This document shows positions 17,785 through 26,262 of a stretch of 64,000 bases of DNA, piece by piece. Every line of letters starts with the position of its first letter. The first letter of the stretch is position 1. The notes under the pieces were generated by a model, which was not told the origin of the DNA, did no database searches, and saw only the letters and a program-made list of their open reading frames with translations. This DNA comes from Sphingobacterium sp. R2. Its GTDB lineage: Bacteria; Bacteroidota; Bacteroidia; Sphingobacteriales; Sphingobacteriaceae. The stretch spans positions 4,464,001 through 4,528,000 of the forward strand of contig NZ_CP142884.1 of the NCBI RefSeq assembly GCF_040760075.1, written 5' to 3'. The position numbers were made by a program, and so were the translations under genes.

Positions 17785-17823
17785 ACTTTTTATTTGAAGA
17801 CTTTTGGCATTCAAATAAAAAGT
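17785..17823 (+). promoter_or_regulatory. 14-bp perfect AT-rich hairpin before the DEAD-box gene
   Basis: ACTTTTTATTTGAA at 17785-17798 is exactly complementary to TTCAAATAAAAAGT at 17810-17823, with an 11-base loop. It is not followed by a T-run and lies 51 bases before the helicase ATG. It could be a temperature-sensitive leader structure, or an operator; a weak -7-like box (ATGATTTG) follows at 17829-17836, which would put the hairpin upstream of transcription instead. Confidence 0.4.
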
Positions 17824-17874
17824 ATAAAATGATTTGAAAAGGTTTTATTTAAGACAAATTCGAACATACTACGC

Positions 17875-18999
17875 ATGGAATTTAAACAACTCAGTTTAAT
17901 CGATCCGCTTTTAAAAGCAATAACAGAAACAGGCTATACACATCCCACAGCAATTCAACAAAAGGCTATTCCAGTTGTACTGAAAGGTAACGATCTGATT
18001 GGGTGTGCACAAACAGGTACAGGGAAGACTGCCGCTTTTGCACTTCCCCTTTTACAACGTCTTGAAGAAACCAAGACGTCGGGTAAATTCGTTCCGATTA
18101 GAGCGCTGATTCTCACCCCGACGCGTGAGTTGGCTATTCAAATCGGAGATAATATAAATTTTTACCGAAAATACCTAAAAGTAAACTATTGCACCATTTT
18201 CGGCGGAGTAAGCCAAGAAAAACAGGTCAAAGAAATAAAAAAGGGCGTTGACATCCTAGTAGCTACCCCGGGGCGCTTACTGGATCTCGTAAATCAGAAG
18301 ATCGTGTTTCTAGATAAGATCGAAATGCTTGTCCTGGACGAAGCCGACAACATGCTGGACATGGGCTTTATACACGACATAAAAAAGATTCTGACCAAGA
18401 TTCCGTCAAAGAGACAAACATTATTTTTCTCGGCAACAATGCCTCCCAATATCCGTAAGTTTGCGCATGGAATATTGAATAAACCTTTTGAAGTTGACGT
18501 TACTCCGGTAAGCTCAACAGCAGAAAAAGTAAATCAATCGGTATTTTTCGTTGAAAAGAAGGAGAAAATCAAATTGCTAACGGTCTTATTAAAGAAACTT
18601 AAGCAGGAACGTACGATCGTATTCTCCAGAACAAAACACGGAGCCGATAAAATTGTTAAGCTACTTGCAAAAAATGGTTTGAGAGCAGCAGCCATTCACG
18701 GAAATAAATCTCAAAACGCCAGACAAAAGGCGCTGGGTGAATTTAAAGACAATCATCTAAAAATATTGATTGCCACCGATATTGCTGCAAGAGGAATTGA
18801 TATCGAACAACTTCCCCTCGTTATCAATTATGACCTCCCGAACGTACCTGAAACCTATGTTCATCGCATCGGAAGAACAGGAAGGGCCGGACTCGAAGGA
18901 AAAGCAATCTCGTTCTGTGATGTGGAAGAAAGACCTTATCTGGCCGATATTGAGAAACTGATCGGACTAAAGATCAAAATAGAAAAATTAAATAAATAG
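17875..18999 (+). CDS. rhlE: DEAD-box ATP-dependent RNA helicase (RhlE-like)
   Basis: A 374-residue helicase core. Motifs are visible in order: Q motif (YTHPTAIQQKAIP), I (AQTGTGKT), Ia (PTRELA), Ib (TPGRLLD), II (DEAD), III (SAT), IV (TIVFSRT), V (ATDIAARGID) and VI (HRIGRTGRAG). It has almost no C-terminal tail beyond the core, shorter than many RhlE proteins. Likely roles are RNA unwinding in ribosome assembly or cold adaptation, supported by the adjoining cold-shock gene. Assignment to RhlE rather than another DEAD-box subgroup is by overall resemblance. Confidence 0.9.
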   Translation: MEFKQLSLIDPLLKAITETGYTHPTAIQQKAIPVVLKGNDLIGCAQTGTGKTAAFALPLLQRLEETKTSGKFVPIRALILTPTRELAIQIGDNINFYRKYLKVNYCTIFGGVSQEKQVKEIKKGVDILVATPGRLLDLVNQKIVFLDKIEMLVLDEADNMLDMGFIHDIKKILTKIPSKRQTLFFSATMPPNIRKFAHGILNKPFEVDVTPVSSTAEKVNQSVFFVEKKEKIKLLTVLLKKLKQERTIVFSRTKHGADKIVKLLAKNGLRAAAIHGNKSQNARQKALGEFKDNHLKILIATDIAARGIDIEQLPLVINYDLPNVPETYVHRIGRTGRAGLEGKAISFCDVEERPYLADIEKLIGLKIKIEKLNK

Positions 19000-19006
19000 G
19001 CATTCA

Positions 19007-19064
19007 TAGCCTTAAACAAAAAGCCCTTAATCCATTTGATTTAAGGGCTTTTTGTTTAAGGCTA
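19007..19064. terminator. 24-bp perfect inverted repeat, bidirectional terminator
   Basis: Bases 19007-19030 are exactly complementary to 19041-19064, with a 10-base loop (TCCATTTGAT). The inner stem AAGCCCTTAA/TTAAGGGCTT is flanked by A- and T-runs, so it can stop transcription from both sides: the DEAD-box gene on + and the antiporter gene on -. The stem ends 6 bases before the antiporter stop codon. Confidence 0.9.
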
Positions 19065-19069
19065 CTTTT

Positions 19070-21337
19070 TTAGGGTTTACGGTCAGCCATCAACAACGTG
19101 GATGGCGTAGCGGAAAGCCAATGTACTTTCTTATTGATCATCTTGTTCCAGCTGGGCAAGCTGATCAACATGAGGTCTTGCTCCTGCCAGGTATCACTGT
19201 CTAACCCTTTTTCAGTTATTGTCAGATGATTTGGTACAAGTTGTTCCAATTGTCGAAGTTTCTCTTTAAAACCCGCATTGGTCCTCAAGACTTGATTTAC
19301 GTCCCAAACAATAATTTGAGCATCTGAATGATGGATAAAGCGCTGCATCATTTCGTAGAGAAATTCGTCGTTCTCTAAGACAATGGGAACGGTCACTCGC
19401 CTTGCTTTCACAAAGTTTTTGTCAATCAAAATGCCCACCATAGCATTCACTTTGGCATTGATCTGTTGATTTCTGTCATATGTTGTAAAGGGTGATTCGG
19501 CATTTGTAACCGTATGGAATAACTTCTCGGGGTTTATAATTCGCGTAGTAAAGTCTAAGAACCTTCCGAGCAAACTACCCTCATAAATAGATTCGCTTAC
19601 CCCCAAGAGGAGCAGATCATGATCGCCTTCGTTAGACGTCTGAACAATTCCGCTATCAATATCACTCGAAATCTTAAATACGGTCTTAATCGGTTGATCA
19701 AGTTGCTGAGCAGCTTGCTTTATTTCACGAAAACTGTCTAACTCATGGGTTTCCACTTCATAGTGATGTAACTCATTGGAAGGTTCAATATGAAGCGCTG
19801 TAATTTCAGCATTTTTTTTTGCTTTCAATGTTAAAGCATTAGCCAGATATAAAAGTGAAATCCCAGTATTACTTTTTGCAAAGGACAGTAGAATCTTAAA
19901 TTTTGATTTATCGTGCAGATCTTCCCGCGTGAGCGTTTTTCTGGGTCGATAAAGAAAATTGATCAGATCTAAGGATGGTCCTGTCATAAACGTGGTTACT
20001 AAGGCCATAACGACCATCATCGAAAATAATTCTGCACTTAACACACCAAGATCATATCCAATATTGAGTACAATAAGCTCCATCAGACCCCGCGTGTTCA
20101 TTAATGCACCAATACTTAAGCTATCTTTCCAACTTTGACCGACAAAACGTGCGGCTAATGTACTCCCCATAAATTTACCAATCACCGCTACCAAAATAAT
20201 ACCAACGGTGATCATCCACAAATTAGGGTCATTAAGCAAACCAATCTGTGTGCGCAGCCCTGTATAGACGAAAAATAATGGTAATAGCAACAAGGTCGCT
20301 ACATCTTCGATTTTTTCAATAAATGCTGTTCGAAATCGACTTCCTTCAGGCATAATGGCGCCCGCCATAAATGCGCCAAAAAGTGCGTGGATACCGATCA
20401 CTTCGGTCGCATAAGAAGATAACAACAACACGATAAAGAAAATCGCTACAACAGGTTTACTTAAAGCCTCTTTACTTCCCTTCACCTCTCCTACGCGCTT
20501 TAAAAATGGTCTAATGATTTTGATCATAACGAACACATAACCAATAGCCAAGCCGATTGTATACAAGGCACTGGCAAAATCACCTGCCTTTACAATGGCA
20601 ATTACCACAGCCAGAATACACCAAGCTGTAATATCATCTGCCGCAGCGCAGGTAATCGCCATTGCACCTAACTTACTTTTCTGCAAACCCCGCTCTTGTA
20701 TAATTCGAGCAAGAACAGGAAATGCGGTGATACTCATTGAAATACCAATAAACAAGCTATAGGATAAAAACTCTACATTTTTCGGCGGATGGAACAGATA
20801 TAAAAAATAAGCCAATGAGATGCCCATGGTAAATGGAATCACAATACTCGCATGAGAAATGACCACAGCGTCGTGCGCTTTATTCCGTAGCACATTCAAA
20901 TCTAACTCCATACCAATGATAAACATAAATAAGATCAGTCCGATTTGACTTAAAAACTGTAAATTACTCAGCGATTCTATTGGAAATAGCATATGTGAGA
21001 ATGCTGGGAAATAAATACCTAGTAACGAAGGTCCCAATATAATCCCTGCGAGCATCTCGCCTATAACGACGGGCTGTTTAATCTTAATACAAATCCAGCC
21101 CATGATACGCGCCGCGATAATAATCGTTACAATTTGAGCCAACAATATCGCCAATGGATGCTGCAGACTATCGCATAACGTGGTTATAAAATCCTTCCAA
21201 GCGCCATTATTTGTTTTTTCTCTCCGAAGAAGTTCGGGAGATTCTAGCTGTGTCCCCATACGAATCACCCAATACATTACAGCGAGTAATGTACCGATCA
21301 AAACCACGTAGAAAATCGTGTTTCTATATTTTCTCAT
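19070..21337 (-). CDS. CPA2-type cation:proton antiporter with C-terminal USP-like region
   Basis: The first ATG is at 21337 (MRKYRNTIFYVV); the longer frame begins with TTG at 21349. Of 755 residues, roughly 75-455 form a multi-helix Na+/H+-exchanger domain with LAGIILGPSLLG, FMFIIGMELDL, ITCAAADDITAW (the double-aspartate region of CPA2 transporters) and MNTRGLMELIVL. The C-terminal 280 residues are soluble and resemble tandem universal-stress-protein folds, ending with a pattern typical of CPA2 regulators. An additional N-terminal membrane helix precedes the transporter core. Transport of K+ or Na+ in exchange for H+ is likely; ion choice cannot be read. Confidence 0.88.
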   Translation of the reverse strand: MRKYRNTIFYVVLIGTLLAVMYWVIRMGTQLESPELLRREKTNNGAWKDFITTLCDSLQHPLAILLAQIVTIIIAARIMGWICIKIKQPVVIGEMLAGIILGPSLLGIYFPAFSHMLFPIESLSNLQFLSQIGLILFMFIIGMELDLNVLRNKAHDAVVISHASIVIPFTMGISLAYFLYLFHPPKNVEFLSYSLFIGISMSITAFPVLARIIQERGLQKSKLGAMAITCAAADDITAWCILAVVIAIVKAGDFASALYTIGLAIGYVFVMIKIIRPFLKRVGEVKGSKEALSKPVVAIFFIVLLLSSYATEVIGIHALFGAFMAGAIMPEGSRFRTAFIEKIEDVATLLLLPLFFVYTGLRTQIGLLNDPNLWMITVGIILVAVIGKFMGSTLAARFVGQSWKDSLSIGALMNTRGLMELIVLNIGYDLGVLSAELFSMMVVMALVTTFMTGPSLDLINFLYRPRKTLTREDLHDKSKFKILLSFAKSNTGISLLYLANALTLKAKKNAEITALHIEPSNELHHYEVETHELDSFREIKQAAQQLDQPIKTVFKISSDIDSGIVQTSNEGDHDLLLLGVSESIYEGSLLGRFLDFTTRIINPEKLFHTVTNAESPFTTYDRNQQINAKVNAMVGILIDKNFVKARRVTVPIVLENDEFLYEMMQRFIHHSDAQIIVWDVNQVLRTNAGFKEKLRQLEQLVPNHLTITEKGLDSDTWQEQDLMLISLPSWNKMINKKVHWLSATPSTLLMADRKP

Positions 21338-21513
21338 CTTCCATAGCAATTAAATAAACATCCTTATAACAGCATACCAAATCCCGGCTGATAGGCACCA
21401 AACACGGTACTTTTTAGATGCGGTCACAACAAAAATATAATTCTCGGAGAGTTTTAATGCTTTTCGCTAACGCAGTTTAAGAAAATATGTAATGAAACAA
21501 CGGAATTTTGTAA

Positions 21514-22236
21514 TCAGCTGAATTTCTCGAAAAACATTCTCTTGTACGATTCGCCTAAATTGAAAAGAATGGGCATAGCTTGTGGATCCAGCAGGTTGCT
21601 TGTAATTTCATCCGCAGAGAAAAATTTAACGATCTTGGCCGCAATCAGCTCTTTTTTATTAATGCGTATAAAGTCCTGCACAGGCAAAATCTCCAGCAAC
21701 TTATCAAAACTTATATTTTTCAATAAAATGATCGAACCATCTGCCAAATAGACTTTTTTATCGCGGCTGTCCACCTCAGCGATCTGAACATAGTTGATCT
21801 GGTCGAAATACAAGATCGTTTTTCCTTTATTGGTATTGAACTGTCCAAAAGATACTATTTCTGGCTGATTGTCAATTATTTGCGCTACCTTCATAATAGC
21901 TTGCTGAAGACGTTGCAATGATATTGGTTTACGCATGTAATCTACTGCGTTGATATCGTATGCATCACTCGCATATTGTTTATATGCGGTAGAAAAAACA
22001 ATTGGAAAGTCTTTCAGCTCCCTAGCGACATCAAATCCATTGAACCCTGGCATTTCAATATCCAGAATACAAAAATCAAAACTTAACGTACCATATTCTC
22101 TCAATAGTATAGCCGGATCATTAAAAGTTTTGACTACCTCCAAACCAGGAATTTGCTCGCAGAGCATTTTTAAGAATCTCAAACTTGGTATTTCATCATC
22201 CAAAAGAATACATTTTAGGTTTCTTTCACTCCGCAT
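21514..22236 (-). CDS. LytTR-family response regulator
   Basis: The start is placed at ATG 22236 (MRSERNLKCILLDDE), 240 residues. The receiver domain has LLDDE, the phospho-acceptor Asp in FCILDIEMPGFNGF, the conserved threonine/serine in IVFSTAY and lysine in YMRKPI. The C-terminal portion (about 140-240) has the LytTR DNA-binding pattern, for example NYVQIAEVDSRDKKVYLADG and FIRINKKELIAA. Its start overlaps the 3' end of the upstream kinase gene by 11 bases, so the two form a cognate pair. Target genes are unknown. Confidence 0.88.
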   Translation of the reverse strand: MRSERNLKCILLDDEIPSLRFLKMLCEQIPGLEVVKTFNDPAILLREYGTLSFDFCILDIEMPGFNGFDVARELKDFPIVFSTAYKQYASDAYDINAVDYMRKPISLQRLQQAIMKVAQIIDNQPEIVSFGQFNTNKGKTILYFDQINYVQIAEVDSRDKKVYLADGSIILLKNISFDKLLEILPVQDFIRINKKELIAAKIVKFFSADEITSNLLDPQAMPILFNLGESYKRMFFEKFS

Positions 22237-22960
22237 ATAATTTGATTTGAAGGTGGGCATTATACACATCATTTTCTACAAATCTCCGCAGCTGATGCCT
22301 ACTTGGATAATACAACATCAGGCGCTCCTCCAAAGTTTTGCTACCAATTCCACTTTTTGACTTTTGCAAAGGGGAGCGTTTTGATATTCTATTGCTCACC
22401 ATAAGGTCCAGCCAACCATTCCTAAATATTAATACGATGGAAATAAATGAATCAGAACCGTGAAAATCAGCATGCTTAAACGCATTTTCAATCAGATCAA
22501 CAGACACTAAAGGGATCAACGAAGGTGTGTTCAGCATATAACTATTTACCTCATCAATGTCAAACTTAACACGTATATCGAATAAGGGGCTCAGTTTTAC
22601 TTTGTTAATCTCGATGAGATTGCGCGCAAATTCAATCTCGGCTTTAGGTGAAACAAGCTCATCTTCGCTCTCATACAATACGTAATCCAATACCATAGCC
22701 AATTTATCCATGGTATAATAGGTCTGATAAGCATGAGAAAGCATTCCGTTCAACGAATTTTTTAGCAAATGAGGATTTAACTGAGCCCGGTGGAAATGCT
22801 CGATTTTTTGGTTATCCATGCGATTAAAAAGCTCCTTTTGGAGCGTGTTATCTAGCAGTAACTTCCTATATTTCTTTCTCAAAACAAAATATAAGAGCCA
22901 TAGTACTACAACAATAGCGAGGAGTGATAAGATGATGATATAGGAGATTTCAATAGTCAT
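22226..22960 (-). CDS. LytS-type membrane sensor histidine kinase
   Basis: A 244-residue kinase with a single N-terminal membrane helix (about residues 4-28) and almost no sensor domain. The phospho-acceptor block reads QLNPHLLKNSLNGM in place of the usual QINPHFLFNSLN, and the ATP-binding region is represented by LIPLVSVDLIENAFKHAD and GIGSKTLEERL. It overlaps the LytTR regulator gene downstream. Such short kinases often depend on a partner for sensing; none is encoded next to it. Confidence 0.85.
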   Translation of the reverse strand: MTIEISYIIILSLLAIVVVLWLLYFVLRKKYRKLLLDNTLQKELFNRMDNQKIEHFHRAQLNPHLLKNSLNGMLSHAYQTYYTMDKLAMVLDYVLYESEDELVSPKAEIEFARNLIEINKVKLSPLFDIRVKFDIDEVNSYMLNTPSLIPLVSVDLIENAFKHADFHGSDSFISIVLIFRNGWLDLMVSNRISKRSPLQKSKSGIGSKTLEERLMLYYPSRHQLRRFVENDVYNAHLQIKLYAE

Positions 22961-23223
22961 GATTAATCCAAACTTACCAAAATTTCAGTACCCATAAAAA
23001 TAGTGTATTAAAAAAGTCATGTATTCAAGTATAGAAACACAGCCCTTTTATTCTCATATTTATTACAAAAATTAACAGCTTCATTACAATTTAATCATTT
23101 TAGACCATTAATTTAATACTATTAGGCGTATATTAACACTATCGTAATTAGCCAATCAAATGATTGTCTATACTATTTTGGTTAAACACGCCTGATTTTT
23201 TATCGGGCCTAATATGGAACACT

Positions 23224-23442
23224 ATGGAAAAGCTCATTTTCGAAACTAATGCTCAACATCCCAGTCTTGTAGACAAAATCAAAGACGCTATTGAAAAATT
23301 GAACGGCATCCACGAATGGAAAATCGACTTGGATTCTATCTATAACCTCTTAACCGTAGAAGGCATACGACTCAACCCTACGGAAATCGAATCAGAACTA
23401 GCCCTTCACGGAGTCGAGGCAAACCGCCTATATGAAGAGTAG
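23224..23442 (+). CDS. Small HMA-fold-like protein without metal-binding cysteines
   Basis: The ATG at 23224 gives 72 residues (MEKLIFETNA); the upstream TTG/ATG extension to 23164 lacks family features. The pattern FETNAQHPSLVDKIKDAIEKLNGIHEWKIDLDSIYNLLTV (positions 5-44) follows the beta-alpha-beta layout of heavy-metal-associated domains, but the CxxC motif is missing, so it should not carry copper or similar metals. Metal-free HMA relatives are frequent in Bacteroidota and have no settled function. It is a single-gene unit. Confidence 0.65.
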   Translation: MEKLIFETNAQHPSLVDKIKDAIEKLNGIHEWKIDLDSIYNLLTVEGIRLNPTEIESELALHGVEANRLYEE

Positions 23443-23519
23443 AATCAATATAAGCTGTAACCAATAGAACAATTCTCTTGGAAATTATGAATGATCAACA
23501 ATAGAATAAATGAATGGAG

Positions 23520-23558
23520 CTTCTTCCAGATAAGTACAAAAATATGATCTGGAAGAAG
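23520..23558 (-). terminator. Hairpin directly after the thiolase stop
   Basis: CTTCTTCCAGAT at 23520-23531 pairs perfectly with ATCTGGAAGAAG at 23547-23558; the stem starts 2 bases after the thiolase stop codon. No T-run follows on the minus strand, so termination may be weak or factor-assisted. Confidence 0.55.
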
Positions 23559-23560
23559 AA

Positions 23561-24739
23561 TCAAGTTTTTTTGATTATCATGGCAGATGCGCCACCGCCA
23601 CCATTACAGATTGCCGCAAGCCCCAATGAACCACCCTCTTGTCTTAAAATACTAGTTAATGTAACCACGATTCTTGCCCCCGAACAACCTAATGGATGGC
23701 CTAAAGAGACAGCTCCTCCATACACATTAACTTTGTCCATTGGCAAATCCAAAATTTGTGCGTTTACCAAAGCCACAACAGAAAAAGCTTCATTAAATTC
23801 AAAGTAATCAATATCTTGGAGTGTCAATCCAGCTTTTTTCAACACTTTCTCTGCAGCAACGCTTGGGGTCGTTGTAAACCATTCTGGAACCTGTTCTGCG
23901 TCAGCATAAGCGACTATTTCTGCAATTGGATCAAGCCCAAGTTCTTCCATTTTTTCGCCAGACACCAAGAGGACAGCAGCCGCTCCGTCACTGATGGTTG
24001 ATGCGTTTGCTGCAGTTACAGTCCCCTCCTTTTTGAAGGCTGGTTTAAGTTCGGGTATTTTGTCAAAATTGACCTGGGAAAATTCTTCGTCCTGTGAAAC
24101 TACCATGTCCCCTTTACGACCTTGTATTGTTACAGATTCAACCTCTTTTAAAAACTTATCTTTCTGCCAGGCATCGAGACTGCGTTTATAAGAGCGAATG
24201 GCATACCGATCCTGCTCTTTACGGCTTATATGATATTTTTCGGCACATAGCTCGGCTAAGCAGCCCATAGCTTCATTTGAATAAGCGTCACTTAAGCCGT
24301 CACGCTGTAAGCCATCATTCAGACGCTGCGTACCAAACTTAGCACCCCAACGCATGGAATTAGCATAATAAGGCACTCTACTCATACTCTCCATCCCACC
24401 CGCAATTATAATATTGGCATCCCCTAAAAAAATTGCCTGTGCAGCAACGGCTATTGCTTTCATCCCGCTCGCACATACCTTATTAATGGTTGTTGCAACC
24501 GTATGATCCGAAAGACCAGCAAACTTCGCCACCTGCCTCGCCGGCGCCTGCCCCAAGTCTGCTTGCAGAACTGAACCCATTATGATTTCCTCAACCAAAT
24601 CGCTAGCAACACCAGCTTCTTTAACAACAGAACGAACAGCGTGAGCTGCAAGCTCTGGTGCCGAAATGGTAGATAATGCACCACCAAAACTTCCAATTGG
24701 CGTACGTTTCGCAGCAACGATAAATACTCTTCTTGACAT
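23561..24739 (-). CDS. Acetyl-CoA C-acyltransferase (thiolase)
   Basis: A 392-residue thiolase. The acyl-accepting cysteine is in NKVCASGMKA (about residue 88), and the C-terminal catalytic set is FNEAFSVVA, GGAVSLGHPLGCSGARI and CNGGGGASAM. It is divergent from an acyl-CoA dehydrogenase and a hydratase/dehydrogenase fusion, so it probably performs the thiolytic step of the same beta-oxidation or branched-chain degradation route. A biosynthetic acetoacetyl-CoA role (AtoB/PhaA type) cannot be ruled out from sequence. Confidence 0.92.
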   Translation of the reverse strand: MSRRVFIVAAKRTPIGSFGGALSTISAPELAAHAVRSVVKEAGVASDLVEEIIMGSVLQADLGQAPARQVAKFAGLSDHTVATTINKVCASGMKAIAVAAQAIFLGDANIIIAGGMESMSRVPYYANSMRWGAKFGTQRLNDGLQRDGLSDAYSNEAMGCLAELCAEKYHISRKEQDRYAIRSYKRSLDAWQKDKFLKEVESVTIQGRKGDMVVSQDEEFSQVNFDKIPELKPAFKKEGTVTAANASTISDGAAAVLLVSGEKMEELGLDPIAEIVAYADAEQVPEWFTTTPSVAAEKVLKKAGLTLQDIDYFEFNEAFSVVALVNAQILDLPMDKVNVYGGAVSLGHPLGCSGARIVVTLTSILRQEGGSLGLAAICNGGGGASAMIIKKT

Positions 24740-25054
24740 GTGATAAAAGTTTATAATTGTTTTGCTAAATCAGATGGCTTTCCCGATGATAAGCCTGCCA
24801 CCTGATGTTTAAAGATAAAAAATTTAACAGATACAGCACAACAACTCCGTTTTATTTTTACACATCAAAACAGAATAAATAGCAAAAAAACATTTGAAAA
24901 ACTTCCCTACTTAAACTATTGAACGAAAAATAAAGAATAAATATTTGTAAAAAGCCAAAGCTTTTCATTAAATTAGTATAGCTAATATCCCGAAAGAACA
25001 GATACGTAAACACGCTCGTATTTCAGAAATAACCAATAAGGAAAATAAACGATT
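24740..25054. promoter_or_regulatory. Divergent promoter region, thiolase and acyl-CoA dehydrogenase
   Basis: A 315-base AT-rich gap between divergent lipid-catabolic genes. A short palindrome ATTAG-TATAG-CTAAT lies at 24972-24986, about 70 bases before the acyl-CoA dehydrogenase ATG, and could be an operator for a FadR/PaaR-like regulator; no regulator gene is nearby. No small gene was recognised. Confidence 0.35.
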
Positions 25055-26239
25055 ATGCAGACAGTCAGGTTCACAGCCGAACATCATATTTTTCGCGATA
25101 CACTTCGCGCATTTATTCAAAAAGAAATTACACCTTACATTGACGACTGGGAAAATAGAGGTGAAATAGATCGGAATATTTGGAAAAAAATGGGTGATAT
25201 GGGGCTTATGGGACTAAATATGCCAGAAGCTTACGGCGGAGTAGACCTGGATTTCTATTACTCCTTGATCCTTTGTGAAGAATTATCATCTTGCTTTTCC
25301 GGAGGATTTACTATTTCTGCACTTGTTATTCAGTTTATGTCCGCTCCCTACTTACTCAAATATAGTTCAGAAGATCTAAAAGCACGTTATCTTCAGCCCG
25401 TTATTGCAGGTGATATGGTAAGTGCTATCGCTATAACGGAACCCGGAGCCGGTTCTGATGTAAAGCAAATCAAGACAACAGCCGTACGCGATGGAGATTT
25501 TTACATTGTCAACGGGTCTAAAACTTTTATCACGAATGGGTATTGTGGTGATTTCTTTATTACGGCTGTCAAGACATCTCCTAAACAGGGTACAAAAGGT
25601 ATCAGCTTGCTGCTTATCGATCGAAATGCAACTGGCGTTTCGTCAAGCAAAATCAAAAAACTTGGCTGGCATGCCTCTGATACAGCTGAATTAGCATTTA
25701 ACAACGTTCGTGTCCCTATTTCGCACCTCATTGGTAAAGAAGGAGAAGGATTCCGCTACTTAATGGATGGACTCCAATTGGAACGACTAACTGCAGCTAT
25801 CCATAGTCTTGCTACCGCAGAGTCTGCATTTCAGTATACACTTGACTATGTTGCACAACGTGAAGCCTTTGGCAAAAAAATTCAGGAATTTCAAACCATC
25901 CGCCATCGTCTCGCGCAAATGAAAGCGAATATAGCTACGACGAAAGCTTTTATTTACCATTGTTCTGACCTGCAAAATCAGCGGGAATATGCTGTCCAGG
26001 AATGCTCCATAGCTAAACTACAAGCGAGTGAGCTGGCGCTGAATGTTGTAAATCAATGTCTCCAGTTATTTGGTGGCTATGGATTTACAGAAGATTATAA
26101 AATAGCCCGGTTATATCGCGATGTGCGTGTAGGAACTATTATTGGCGGCACATCAGAAATCATGCTCGAAATCATCGCCAAAATGACGATAGATCATGTA
26201 ACCTATCCATCCAAAAGTTCAAATCAATCACCGAAGTAA
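25055..26239 (+). CDS. Acyl-CoA dehydrogenase
   Basis: A 394-residue flavoenzyme. Family blocks visible: GLMGLNMPEAYGGV, AIAITEPGAGSDVKQIKTTA (acyl-CoA dehydrogenase signature), YIVNGSKTFITNG, ERLTAAIHSLATAESAF, and the second signature QLFGGYGFTEDYKIARLYRDVRV followed by GGTSEIMLEII. The GGTSEI segment carries the usual isoform-dependent catalytic region. It is followed after 23 bases by the FadJ-like gene, so they form a beta-oxidation operon. Chain length or branched-chain preference is not decidable here. Confidence 0.93.
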   Translation: MQTVRFTAEHHIFRDTLRAFIQKEITPYIDDWENRGEIDRNIWKKMGDMGLMGLNMPEAYGGVDLDFYYSLILCEELSSCFSGGFTISALVIQFMSAPYLLKYSSEDLKARYLQPVIAGDMVSAIAITEPGAGSDVKQIKTTAVRDGDFYIVNGSKTFITNGYCGDFFITAVKTSPKQGTKGISLLLIDRNATGVSSSKIKKLGWHASDTAELAFNNVRVPISHLIGKEGEGFRYLMDGLQLERLTAAIHSLATAESAFQYTLDYVAQREAFGKKIQEFQTIRHRLAQMKANIATTKAFIYHCSDLQNQREYAVQECSIAKLQASELALNVVNQCLQLFGGYGFTEDYKIARLYRDVRVGTIIGGTSEIMLEIIAKMTIDHVTYPSKSSNQSPK

Positions 26240-26262
26240 AGCAACACCTATTGACACATATT

